From Acheta domesticus (taxonomy: Eukaryota > Arthropoda > Insecta > Orthoptera > Gryllidae): a DNA stretch of 64,000 nt. Made by a program: the position numbers and the translations under genes. Position 1 is the first letter of the stretch; every line of letters begins with the position of its first letter. This document shows positions 47,261-56,759 of the stretch, one piece after another. The notes under the pieces are model-generated. The model had not been told where the DNA came from and searched no databases. It saw only the letters and a program-made list of their open reading frames with translations. The DNA is taken from contig JAHLJT010009436.1 of assembly GCA_031308135.1 (NCBI GenBank), forward strand, positions 139,708,303 to 139,772,302, given 5' to 3'.

Positions 47261-47808
47261 TAGAGATGCTACATCGACAACAAAACATCGATGTTCAAAA
47301 ACATCGATGTTAATAATACATCGATGTTTTAATAATAAATCATCGATGTTTTCTAAAGTTGGTTTTGTAAACTCTCACATTAAATTCGTGCGCAACAAAA
47401 TTTAATTTGACAATGACTGTGCATATTAATTTGTAATTAAAATTTAATTGAAAACAAAGTTAAAAACGCCTCTCCACGCCGTGCAAAATAGAAAAGATAA
47501 AGGAAACGAGGATTAATTTTGACCAGGGATAGTGGTCTGCTCGATTTAGGTAGTACAAACCGCGTTCGTTGTGGCCGAACTCAAACATACAGTAGTACCA
47601 TTAGTGATTATTTCATATTTTAACTTCTACAGAATTGTGATTATGGGAAGTTTTCATTCACGACCAAACATCGGAAACCTAAAAAAACATCGAGAACGAA
47701 ACATCGATGTCCAAAAAAATCGGGTCCAATACATCGGTGTTTAAAACATCGATATTTATATAGAAACATCGATGTTTTGAAAACATAGCCATCGATGTTG
47801 CATTTTTA
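47261..47808. mobile_element. hAT-like non-autonomous element with ACATCGATGT sites
   Basis: The left end TAGAGATGCTACATCGAC and the reverse complement of the right end TAAAAATGCAACATCGATGG are terminal inverted repeats, and TAGAGATG-type tips are usual for hAT elements. Five sites at the left and six at the right match ACATCGATGT or close variants (perfect ones near 47286, 47302, 47318, 47766). This resembles subterminal transposase-binding sites. Internal sequence (47360-47680) has no coding frame. The flanking 8-mers differ (CGCTGCAC and TGTAGCTA), so no target duplication is left. The right end abuts the inverted arm at 47809. Confidence 0.6.
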
Positions 47809-48017
47809 TGTAGCTACAACACATGACAAAGTTCACTTTAAAACTTCCTTTTTAAGAAATGATATTTACATACTCAATTCTCTATTTATAGATTAAAAGA
47901 GAATTAAAAGTAAAGAACACGGGTTCTTTGAAATTCGGTATTTATGGTCTATGATAATATTAATGCTTGTATTAATGGTTTAGAACAGTTTGATGTCTTA
48001 ATTCACACGTATACATA
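47809..48017 (+). repeat. Left arm of a 0.2-kb inverted repeat
   Basis: Reverse complement of 50253-50462 with moderate divergence. Shared words include ACAACACATGA, AAGTTCACTTTAAAACTTCC, TATTTATGGTCTATGATAAT and CTTAATTCACACGTATACAT. Together with the other arm it frames about 2.2 kb of sequence. Confidence 0.85.
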
Positions 48018-48025
48018 AATACCAT

Positions 48026-48184
48026 TAAATAGTAAAAAAAAAACGATGATTCCAGTCGGTTTGTAAATAGCATGTATATTAGACGTTTCGACCTCATTTG
48101 TGAGGTCCTCTTCACTATTCTACAAAGATAGTATTTACAAAATGACTGGAGTCATCGTTTGTTTTTTTGTTTTTTACTATTTGA
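48026..48184 (-). repeat. Palindromic hammerhead-like unit of Penelope type
   Basis: Outer inverted halves (AACGATGATTCCAGTC on the left, GACTGGAGTCATCGTT on the right, continued by TGTAAATA/TATTTACA) close a long stem. In the centre, minus strand 48115 to 48082 reads GTGAAGAGGACCTCACAAAT then GAGGTCGAAACGTC: a 6-bp stem with a 6-nt loop followed by the GAAAC-GUC hammerhead half. The first core half reads GUGAAGA where an active hammerhead needs CUGANGA, and there is one extra base before the stem, so self-cleavage is doubtful. Confidence 0.5.
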
Positions 48185-48244
48185 TTGATATATCCAGTGT
48201 TCCTTGAATTATTGAATTATAAATATCGTTCTCTGCTTCTACGG

Positions 48245-48670
48245 TATACATGAATACCGCACTGGGGGGCCGCGAAGGAGGACCCAGGCTGCTCGCGTGG
48301 AGGCGCGTGGCGCGGCGGACGGGCCGTCGCGTCGCGTCGCGTCGCGTCGGGCGGCGGGTTGCGCAGTTGGCGGGGGCGGGGCGGGGAGCGGAGGCAGGCG
48401 GATTCGATCATTAGCCACGCGCGCGTAGTGTTTGTGGGGGCGACGGAGGCGGCGCGAGCGCGCGGGGGCGCGCACCCCTGGGCCACTGCAGTCGGTCGAT
48501 GCGGCCGTCGCGCCGCCCCCCGCCCCCGCCGCCCGCCGGCGCTGCGTGCGTGTACGCGCGCAGGGCGATGCGCTCTCGCCGTCCTGCCTGCTCGCGCCGC
48601 CGCCGCCGCGGCTTTGGAAGAAGAGAGCGCGCGCGGAGCGGACGACGCGAAGACAATCGATGTCTCCGGG
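48245..48670. other. GC-rich CpG island
   Basis: CpG-rich island with (GTCGC)5 near 48326-48350 and CCG runs near 48594-48610. Six overlapping Arg/Ala-rich frames, none with a domain. Confidence 0.55.
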
Positions 48671-48790
48671 CCGCCACTGTGCCTGTTCTTCCATTCAAAT
48701 AAGTTTTTGTCTGCGGCTGTACTAAATACGCACTTGCAGCAATGCAACGCTCTTCTCAGTACAGTAATCTCTCAATATTTCCGAGAGTTA

Positions 48791-49041
48791 AGGTGGCCCC
48801 ACGCATTCGTTATTCGGCGAACAGAGAGCAACTCCTCGCCGAATCCCGAGCAGTGGGGACGGGTCGCTTGCTATTTGCCGAGTAACGAACATTCGGCGCT
48901 CGCCCTACCCACCGCGTGTCGGTCTTTTGGACACATCAAAGGGAGCGAACATTCGCCGAACAGATCTGCTGCGGGGGGGGGGAGGTTCGGGCGAGCAGTA
49001 GCTCGCTGCTCGGCGAATGCAGAATGTGTGGAGTGGCTTTT
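48791..49041 (+). mobile_element. Short TIR element (MITE-like), copy 2
   Basis: About 250 bp. The left end GGTGGCCCCACGCATTCGTT and the reverse complement of the right end AGCCACTCCACACATTC form diverged inverted repeats. The body shares CGGTCTTTTGGACACATC, AGGGAGCGAACATTCGCCGA and a GCAGTAGCTCGCTGCT block with the inverted copy at 27753-27996. It contains a G11 run near 48974-48984. No frame is conserved between the copies. Confidence 0.75.
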
Positions 49042-49059
49042 AGGTTCCTACAAATCATC

Positions 49060-50250
49060 GCGAATGTCGAATCCACGAATGCTGTGTCCATCTTTTAATA
49101 AATAAAGGTGGGTTAGGTTCGTGGATATCGAAGAGGTGTTTAAAAAATAATTTGAAAATATCTGACAAACAATTGCAGTAGAACAGAATAAGCATTACTA
49201 CAAACAGAATTCACAATTAATATTCCAAAGATAAGAAATAAAACAATATTTGAAACTTATTTCAAAATTGAAAGTGATTGGGTATAGGATTTTTTTTCTG
49301 ATATCCAAATACCCTCCTCGTTCTAATATCCAAATACGGAAGAGTTGTTGCTTATATTTCTCTCTTAAATTTCGAAGTTATTTTCATGTTCGGATCACAT
49401 TCGAATGCCCTCTCCATCAGTTTATTAAAGTTTTAGAACGCCATTAACCGTTTTGAAGTTACTCCATGATGCAGTTTCGCTTCCGTTACTGCATCATTAC
49501 GTTCGAGGTTTTCTTCCCTGATGATTTCCTGAAGTTCCTCTTCAGTGAGGTCATAATGAGAGTTGCACATATCCTGAATGGCTTTTCAGACCACTTAGCC
49601 AAAACACTTACCTCCAATTTGAAGTAACCGAATTGAATTATTTTACAATTCTATTATTCTATTAATGTGAATTTACATTCCAACTTTGACATTTTTGCAG
49701 AAAGTGGTACTTTGAGCTCCAGTGTCTACCGAGTTCGGTTCCCGTATGACGCTGATATAGGAAATGAAATATGATCGCTTAAAACAATGTAGTACGACCA
49801 AAAGACGCACGTAAAAATGTACTAGACTGTGTTTGGTAGTTCCCATTGCAAATCCTGTTCGTCTGACAAATGTTAATCATATTCAGTGCTTATTTTAATA
49901 AATTCATAGCACCAAGAAATCTATGTTGATTATTTCTGACATTCCTTTGCTTCGAAAGGCATTTACATGTCTTTACACAGTTTCCGCTTGTAAATCATTA
50001 ATATAGATCCTTTCAGGCCACTAAACAATTTGTTTCGTAGGTTCCAATCAGTTGCGCATCGTTTTTGCGAAATGTATTCTTCCGCTAGACAGTGCCTGAG
50101 ATGGATCGCCAGCTATTAATGCCTAAAAGTGTTAGTGCTTGTAGTTGGAAATTAAGATAAGTTTCTACGATTGATTCACATTCTTTCAGTATCGTCAATG
50201 AAAATAATTTTGTGAGAACTGATATTAATCGTGCCGAAAAGCAGATGAGA
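49060..50250. other. AT-rich non-coding stretch
   Basis: No feature recognised. Confidence 0.45.
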
Positions 50251-50252
50251 AT

Positions 50253-50462
50253 ATGTATACGTGTGAATTAAGACAATAAACTGCTTTGAAACCATTAATA
50301 TAAGCATTAATATTATCATAGACCATAAATACCGAATTTCAAAGAGATCGTGTTCTGTACTTTCTATACTCTTTTAATCTATAAATAGAGAATTGAGTAC
50401 GTAAAAAACATTTCTTAAAAAGGAAGTTTTAAAGTGAACTTTTTCATGTGTTGTAACTACAT
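50253..50462 (-). repeat. Right arm of the 0.2-kb inverted repeat
   Basis: Inverted counterpart of 47809-48017. Confidence 0.85.
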
Positions 50463-50805
50463 ATATACATTGGTATTATGCAAAACTTTGCAGTTAGCGA
50501 AATGACCAGAATATAGGGAGTAAAACTGCTCAAGCACAAGTCAGGCAACTTTTGTGAAACAACTTTTATGAATCATTTCTACCTGTTAATCAAGGATCAC
50601 GCCCCCAATTGGGTTTGGGATCAATGAGTGTAAAAAAATCGATCATATGAATGAACTATACTTCCTCGTTCAAGCTAACATAACAATGTTCTCATCCCAC
50701 CGCCGCCGCCGTCACGAGCGTCCGTTACCAAAAACCCTAGTGCCATCAATAATAGACAGTTGTTTCCGTCCTTCATCTGAAATGATTTTTACTAACTGTC
50801 GATTC

Positions 50806-51045
50806 AAACGTCTCAACATAGCACCAACCAATTTACAAAAACTTCACACAATACAAAATAAATTTTTAAGGTAGACTCTGAAAGGCCCATGGTTTATACC
50901 CTACTTCCAAATCCACTAGTACTCCAAATCCCTTCAATATCCGAATATATATGCAATACATCTGAAAAGTTCTACTCTCTTCTTCCGTCATTCCGGCCTC
51001 CACCACTATCTTCCACTGGGAAAAAAATGCATATCTCCCACTTCC
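50806..51045 (+). pseudogene. Jockey-like LINE ORF2 C-terminal remnant, frameshifted
   Basis: Frame 1, ending 50874, reads PTNLQKLHTIQNKFLR, the LQ-x-x-QN-x-x-LR word also seen at 10166-10414. A second frame from 50889 reads VLQIPSISEYICNTSEKFYS, matching the following IP-x-I-x-EYI...FY segment of such proteins. The two parts are in different frames, so at least one frameshift has occurred, and some intermediate sequence appears missing. There is no catalytic core. Sequence after about 51050 is CT-rich and not recognised. Confidence 0.72.
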
Positions 51046-51189
51046 CATCCGATCTCGCTTCCCGACAGACCTCTTTCGCCCTCCATAGTAATGCACACCT
51101 GCACTCCTTACACCATCACCCACACTGATCCAACATCTCACATCCTGACGCATGCATTCAAATTCCAAAGATTATGAAAATTGAATTTA

Positions 51190-52820
51190 CAACTAAGGGG
51201 TACGCTTTACTTACTACATTCGCCTGAGGATATCCCAAAAATGTAATATTTTTTTCACGGATGTAAATTTAAAATCCTCGAAAGACTTCAGCCGAACGGG
51301 TAGATAATAAAAAAAAAAATTAAAAATCCTCTCAATTCGCCACGGCCATCACCGAATCTCTGGAGTGAATTGTTGCTTCAACATTGGGACACTGTCCTTT
51401 AGAGTAATATGATTGTTTTCTTAATAGTTTGTTCTTATTCTGTTCATCCTCGAAGAATCAATCGTTATGTAATTTGATAATCTAACACCTTTTCGTAAAC
51501 CCTTATGATAACGTAAGTCTTTGATTCTAATAGAAAACAGAGAGAAAAATTACTAAATTCAGAATAAAAATTAACGGCGATTTATGGAAACCAAAGTAAT
51601 ATAAATAAAAATAACTGAGAAATGTTCTTGTAAGGACGTTGTGAGGCAAAACATTTATTTGGCCCAACTGAGTATACTTGAAATAGACATTGCAAAGGAA
51701 GTAAATTGCAATCCAATCAATATAAGTGACTGCACAGTAAAGCAATTTGAACACTAGAAGCAATGTGTTGCCCTGGTAGCGAAGATAATATAACCCTCAT
51801 TTTACCGATCGTCTTAAAAAAAGTGTCTGTATGAATATCACTTTATCAATAGGAGTATCAATATTTAATTGTATTTTAAATATTTTTACGTGATTGAAAA
51901 TTTTAGTTTTCGAAAATTGAAATTTTTATTCTGCATGAGAGAGTTGAAATGAATAATAAAAGCCTCCTTTTATTATTTACCTTTTAATTATAAAACAATT
52001 TCATAATAAAAACATGTTTTACGGTTTTCAGCACTGTGTAATCAACTTAAACAACGCATAAATCTCAAATTCTATAGCTCCTAAATTATGTATTTATTTA
52101 TTCCAACCAGTACTGCCAGAATAAACAGGGTGGATATTTTCTAAACATCATGATCATTAAATTGAGAGATACACAAATTAAATGTTGCTTCATACAATAG
52201 TTTTAAACGTATTGAATCTAAATTCAATTTCATTAAAATTCAATGAATACACGACACCTTAATATTATTTAAAATGTGCGTAATAATAGTGTCGTATCCA
52301 AACCGCAAGGCGAAGGTTTTCGGTCAAAGTTGGTAAATGAGCGTCTCAAAATATTCATATTTCGCTCCAGGTGCGTACGACTGTGTTTTCTGTACACTTA
52401 CCTGTTAAAGTGGCTCTTTCTCTGGTGTAATAAAGCAAGTACGTTTGCTAATGCACCTACAATTTCTTTTTTCCTTCTTTTTTTCTTTTTCGAAATGTAA
52501 ACGTTGTTAGTTCTACAGCCATTGTAGTCTTGTTCATTGATCTCTAGAGATCTGTACTTGTTTTGAAGTATTGAACAGTGTTCTGTGCATTACTGCGCAT
52601 CACTTTTGGGCATTTTTACCGAACTAGTCCAGTAAAACCTTTTTACAGGCCTAGTCCGAGAAATCTCACATTTATGGACAATTAACAGTACAAAAATGTC
52701 TGCTTTAACAGGTGAGTAAGCAAAAAGATAGCGTTTATTTCAAAGCATATGAATGTTTGTACAGTATATTATTTAATATTTTGATAGAGCAATTGAATTA
52801 AACTGTCAAATTTAATTGTC
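51190..52820. other. AT-rich non-coding stretch
   Basis: No feature recognised. Confidence 0.5.
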
Positions 52821-52833
52821 AGGGTCCTGAAAG

Positions 52834-52852
52834 GAGGGGCTGACGCCCCTTG
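52834..52852. repeat. Short palindrome AGGGGC-TGAC-GCCCCT
   Basis: A 6-bp inverted repeat around a 4-base loop in a small GC-richer patch. Such text is common near DNA-transposon ends, but no partner end was found. Confidence 0.4.
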
Positions 52853-52938
52853 GTTCTCCCTCGAATTACTACCAGAGTGCCAGCCCCTTGCTCACCCTGT
52901 GAACGCGCTCGCGTGCGTGCGTCGTAAGTGCGTACATT

Positions 52939-53515
52939 CAATGCCGGAGCTAGACAATTTTGGACCCGGGGCAAAGCTGAAACGTACTCCCCCCCCCCCC
53001 GAAAAAATAAAGTTTGAAAGTTGTATCAAGAGACTAAATGAGTTATTTTATTTTAACAAATTACAAAAATTACGTTTAATCCAGCAAAAGTTCTTGTAAA
53101 TATATTTTAATTAGTAGTTTTAAGTAAAAGTAGTGATCAAACAGTACAATTTCCACGGTGATCTTAAAACACTAAAAACTTTCGTTGTTAATATTGTCGT
53201 TAATGTCGTTGTTCGATGTTTAATAAAGTCATTTGTTAAATACATGGAATAATAAATATGAATTTCATTAGAATCTATTTTAATATTAGCGTAATTTAAT
53301 GACTAAAATTAACTATTTAATATAAAATATTCATTGAAAAATGTATGAAATTTCAGACTATTGTACCATGACTTATGAAATGACAATAACATTTTTCTTC
53401 AGTTTCAATATCTTTTCAATTGTTTACTAGTTTTTTCACATCAGCCCCATCATCGGGTTCCTTGACTTGCGGGGCCCGGGGCGATGGCTTGGTCTGCCCA
53501 TGCCCAGCGCCGGCA
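52939..53515. mobile_element. Possible hAT-like element bordering the promoter island
   Basis: The left side CAATGCCGGAGCTAGAC ... GGACCCGGGGCAAAGCT and the reverse complement of the right side GTGCCGGCGCTGGGC ... GCCCCGGGCCCCGCAAG look like diverged inverted ends about 575 bp apart. The interior is AT-rich, with a C12 run near 52990. No 8-bp duplication was found, and the right end lies inside a CpG island, so the match may be coincidental. Confidence 0.3.
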
Positions 53516-53722
53516 CGGCATGCGTGCGTGCATGCACTGCATGCGGCAGCGGGCGGGCAGCGCGAGCGCAGCGCTGCGCGGGGCGATGGGCCGGCGCGGC
53601 GCGGCGCGGAGCGACCGCGCAGCCACCTCGGTAGGGGCGCTGCTGCTGCGCCCGCCGCCGCCTCCGCCGCCACCGCCGCCGCCGCCCGAGCGAAAGGCGC
53701 GCCATCCGCGCGACTCGCGTCA
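53470..53722 (+). promoter_or_regulatory. CpG-island promoter region (candidate)
   Basis: Strongly CpG-rich and TATA-less. It includes TGCATGCACTGCATGC and a (CCG)n run at about 53650-53685. An arthropod initiator-like TCAGTT sits at 53720-53725, with a partial downstream-element-like GGAGC about 28 bp further. The placement rests on the adjoining exon-like sequence and splice donor. Confidence 0.35.
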
Positions 53723-54182
53723 GTTGGGCAGCGGGCGGCCGACCGGTAGGAGCGCTGCCGGCGCGGGACTATTCGCTCCGAGCGGCGTGTTTCTTCCTTG
53801 CACACACATCCACACCAGATTTACAACACGCCCCCGCCACCGCACCGGCGTTCGCGTAGTCTCCTCACGGCGACGCCCCACACTCCACACTCTCTGGAGC
53901 GCGCCACACGTATTGAGTTGTGAGTTCTTGCGGGCGCCCCGCAACATGTGTGACGGTCTGTTGTGAAGCGTGTGTGATTGCCGCCTGCGATTACGTGGAC
54001 TGATAACGGAGGATTAGAGGTGCCGAGGCAGCGCGAGACTGTGCGAAGTGGTGAAGTGTCTTGAGAGGCGCTAGTGAGACGAAGAGGAGAAGCAGCCGAC
54101 GGCGACCGGGCGCGCGGAAGAAAGCGAAAGGAGGAAAGCCGGAGGAGGAGGAGCCTGCGACTTGACGCTTCCACTTCTATAG
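53722..54182 (+). other. Candidate non-coding first exon (5' UTR) of a host gene
   Basis: The sequence has the character of an insect 5' untranslated leader. It is GC-rich without being a simple repeat, has GTGTGTGATTGCC, GAAGTGGTGAAGTGTCTTGA and AAGAAAGCGAAAGGAGG words, and turns purine-rich before ending in CTTCTATAG followed by GTGAGC, a consensus donor (54183). ATGs at 53945 and elsewhere open only short frames. The gene itself must lie beyond the window or in unrecognised downstream exons. An alternative is an island without transcription. Confidence 0.42.
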
Positions 54183-54800
54183 GTGAGCCGCCGCTTTGCT
54201 CTTCTTCCCTTCTATTATTATTATTTTCGATGACGAGCCAGATAATTCCCCGGCAAATTGGACCGTCAGCGGAACCTGGTGGTGGGAGCTACGGCTTAAT
54301 CGACTGGGTTATCCCGCTCGGGCTCTGTTATTGGAAGTCACCCCCTTATAATATTCATGACGTTTTTCTCTCCCCGAAAGAGTTGAAAGAAGTTTCAACT
54401 CCTTCGCGCACGAAATCGGACACCCCGAGCGAAGCTGTTAATATAGGCGATGGGCATTCCGAAGTTATCGGCCCCATTGTTTGGAGTTGGCGCGAGCGTT
54501 CCAGCTGGAACAAGAATAACGCAGTCGTCCGTCCTGCCGTGCGCTGTGGAGTCCGTTATTTATAGGCCCGGGCGGCACCGCACGGCGCCGAAGAGGACCC
54601 GGTCATCCATTAACTTCTTTATGGAGGTGCTCGCGCGTTTTTACAGGCACCCGGGGCTTAACCTCCATAACGGAGGGCGAATCCAGAGCTAATCTTGGGC
54701 TGACCCGGCCTGCTAATTCGATGCCACGTGGAGGCTGCGAAGCATTAAGCTGGGAAAGTCTTTCTCATCCGCCGCCGTGTGCCTCCAAACCATGGTCAAG
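54183..54800 (+). other. Putative intron start with complex unique sequence
   Basis: It follows the candidate donor. 54230-54780 has balanced base composition, no simple repeats and homeodomain-like core words (TTAATCGA, TTATCCC, CATTAAC). This is unlike anything else in the window. The 163-codon frame (54074-54565) runs through the donor, so it would have to be read from unspliced RNA and has no recognised domain. A conserved regulatory block is a reasonable guess. Confidence 0.3.
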
Positions 54801-54935
54801 AGGCGACTTCCGAGTGCATGAGATTTTAGAGTATCAATTTCATTTTATTACGTTAAATAATTATGGGTCACTGTGGATTGAGTTGTTTTAAAAGATAGTG
54901 TTAATATTGTCTTTATTTTATGGAGAAAAAATCGT

Positions 54936-55080
54936 TAGTTCTGGGACCCCACATATGTGTGTACTAGAAAAGTTCAGATTTTGATTTAGAAAAATGTTTG
55001 TTCTGGAACCCCACATGTGTGTGTCCTAGGAAAGTTTCTATTTAGCTTTAGAAAAAAGTTAGTTCTGGGACCCCACGTGT
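54936..55080 (+). repeat. 62-bp tandem array, interrupted
   Basis: The GTTCTGGGACCCCACAT-type unit starts at 54938, 55000 and 55062 (period 62). The unit continues GTGTGTCCTAGGAAAG and ends TTTAGAAAAA. The third unit is cut after CCCCACGTGT at 55080 by the mitochondrial insert. Its continuation, GTGTGTCCTAGGAAGG, resumes at about 55246. Confidence 0.88.
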
Positions 55081-55084
55081 TTCG

Positions 55085-55247
55085 CAACGATGATTGTTTT
55101 CTACTAATCGTAAAGACATTGGAACTCTATACTTCATTTTTGGAGCTTGGGCTGGAATAGTAGGTACATCCTTAAGCATTTTAATTCGAACAGGACTAGG
55201 TTAATCAGGTTATTTAATTGGTGACGATCAAACATATAACGTCATTG
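55085..55247 (+). pseudogene. cox1: NUMT: 5' part of mitochondrial COX1
   Basis: Read with the invertebrate mitochondrial code, the frame starts [20 protein letters not shown] and continues through [19 protein letters not shown] to SGYLIGDDQTYNVIV. This covers about residues 2-55 of cytochrome c oxidase subunit I. It has a TGA tryptophan, one in-frame TAA where Gln is normal (GLG-stop-SG), and His-to-Arg and Glu-to-Gly changes. It is therefore a decayed nuclear copy and not a gene. It begins and ends abruptly within the 62-bp array. Confidence 0.95.
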
Positions 55248-56120
55248 TGTGTCCTAGGAAGGTTCCCATTTTGCTTTACGTGATTCTCACCAGACGAGAG
55301 TCCGCGCCAGCAATAGGGATGTGATGTACCGCGCAGACCCACCAGGGGTGCTTCAGAACGATTGTGCGTTTTGGGGGACCGGTTGCTACAGACAACGAGG
55401 ACCACCTTAGGGCACGGCCGGATTCGACCCCGATGACTCTCGATGGGAAGTGAGAAGAAAAAGTGCAGCAATAAATCTGTCCATTCATTATCCCCGCTAC
55501 ATGCTCGACGAGGGCTTTACATATTATATTGTACATTTTTTGGAAATAGGTATGAAAAATAGGGGAAAATAATTTTCGTTTCTTGTTCGTAAATATGTAA
55601 AGTTCCTGATTAATAATTAAAATTCAAGTTTCTTTTGCCCTGTATTTATTACATAATAAACCAGTTCATCGATCAAAGGTTTTGTTACTCCTGTCCTGGG
55701 AGCTGAAAGTGTAAAATGTCGAGAAGAAAAGATACGAATCACTTTTAACAAGTGCCAAAACGTGGGTCAACGGGCGTTGTTGATCTAGTGCAAAGTGCAA
55801 TGTCCTCTGACGTCGATCCGCTAAATGTACGTAATAATCATTTCCGCAAACTTTTGAGAAATGAAGAAGTCCCTTTGATCTTCGTATTCCTCTCAATACG
55901 CATAGAAGTTCTTCTAAAAATTGTTCGAAGATTTGTTATGATTTATGAACAAAATTGGTGCAAACGTTCTTCGCGTTTTCCCGTCCCTATTCAAGTCCAA
56001 TAAATATTTATTTATAATTAATGTTCCCTTAAAATTAAACACTGAATATGAGTTACACTCGAGCATGAATATTTTACATTTCCAGTTTTCTCCTCGTTCA
56101 ATATTTACGATTCGCCTGGC
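55248..56120. other. Non-coding stretch
   Basis: 55248-55280 completes the interrupted 62-bp unit. 55290-55540 is moderately GC-rich and unrecognised, and the rest is AT-rich. The short frames (55752-56003, 55945-56175) have no motifs. Confidence 0.45.
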
Positions 56121-56149
56121 TGCAGGTCATACGCGAGTCTCTTTTTTTT

Positions 56150-56545
56150 CTGAGTTTGCGTGCGCCAGTAAATAAGTACGCAGCCAGTGGAAACATGTCG
56201 CCAGCGTGGTGCACCGTGACGATAATATACACGCGCGCGGGCAAGAATCGAGTTAAATTGCGTCAGGGAATACCAGCCGGGCAGCTTTTTTTCTCCTACT
56301 CGGAGGAAGGGATGGACGGAGGGCTCACAAAATGCGTTGAGCGGAGGGCGCCTTAGGTCCACCCCTCGCTCGCCGGGGCCTTGGAGCGGACCGGGGTGGG
56401 GAGTGAGGAGGCAGGGCGGCCCGTTGACCGTCCGTGCGCCTGGCCCTATGCATGGATATGCAGATGCGCCTGGGCCTCGGGAGGCGGGGCTGCGGAGCAC
56501 ACCGGCACGGGTGGCCCTTGTTCGCGCCGCACAGTGCCAAGGGCT
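56150..56545. other. GC-rich island
   Basis: GC-rich and CpG-containing, with several Gly/Arg/Pro-rich frames in both directions. No domain was recognised. Confidence 0.5.
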
Positions 56546-56574
56546 TCGTTTTTCGCGGACAAAAATTATGACGA

Positions 56575-56755
56575 TTTATGTATGTGTGTATGTATGAGTG
56601 AGTGAGTGGGTGTCTATGTGAATGAATGCGTGAGTGGTTGTGTATGCGACAGTGTTTCTGTGAGTGTGGGTATGTGTGTCTGAGAGAGAGAGTGTTTCTG
56701 TGTCTGCGTGAGTGAGTGTGTGTGTGTGTGTGTGTGTGGGTGTGGGTGTGTTTCA
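56575..56755 (+). repeat. GT/GAGT-rich microsatellite
   Basis: GAGTGAGTGAGTGGG, then dispersed GTGTGAGTG text, then (GT)11 near 56716-56740. The His/Thr-rich minus frame (56325-56756) is mostly a translation of it. Confidence 0.88.
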
Positions 56756-56759
56756 TTCA

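Noticed and set aside
49100..49135. Insect telomeric TTAGG-like word (GGGTTAGGTTCG)
   Set aside because: A single isolated occurrence, not a tandem array.
53416..53805. Overlapping Arg/Ala-rich ORFs in the promoter island
   Set aside because: CpG-island translations without motifs. The splice donor and leader-like text fit a non-coding exon better.
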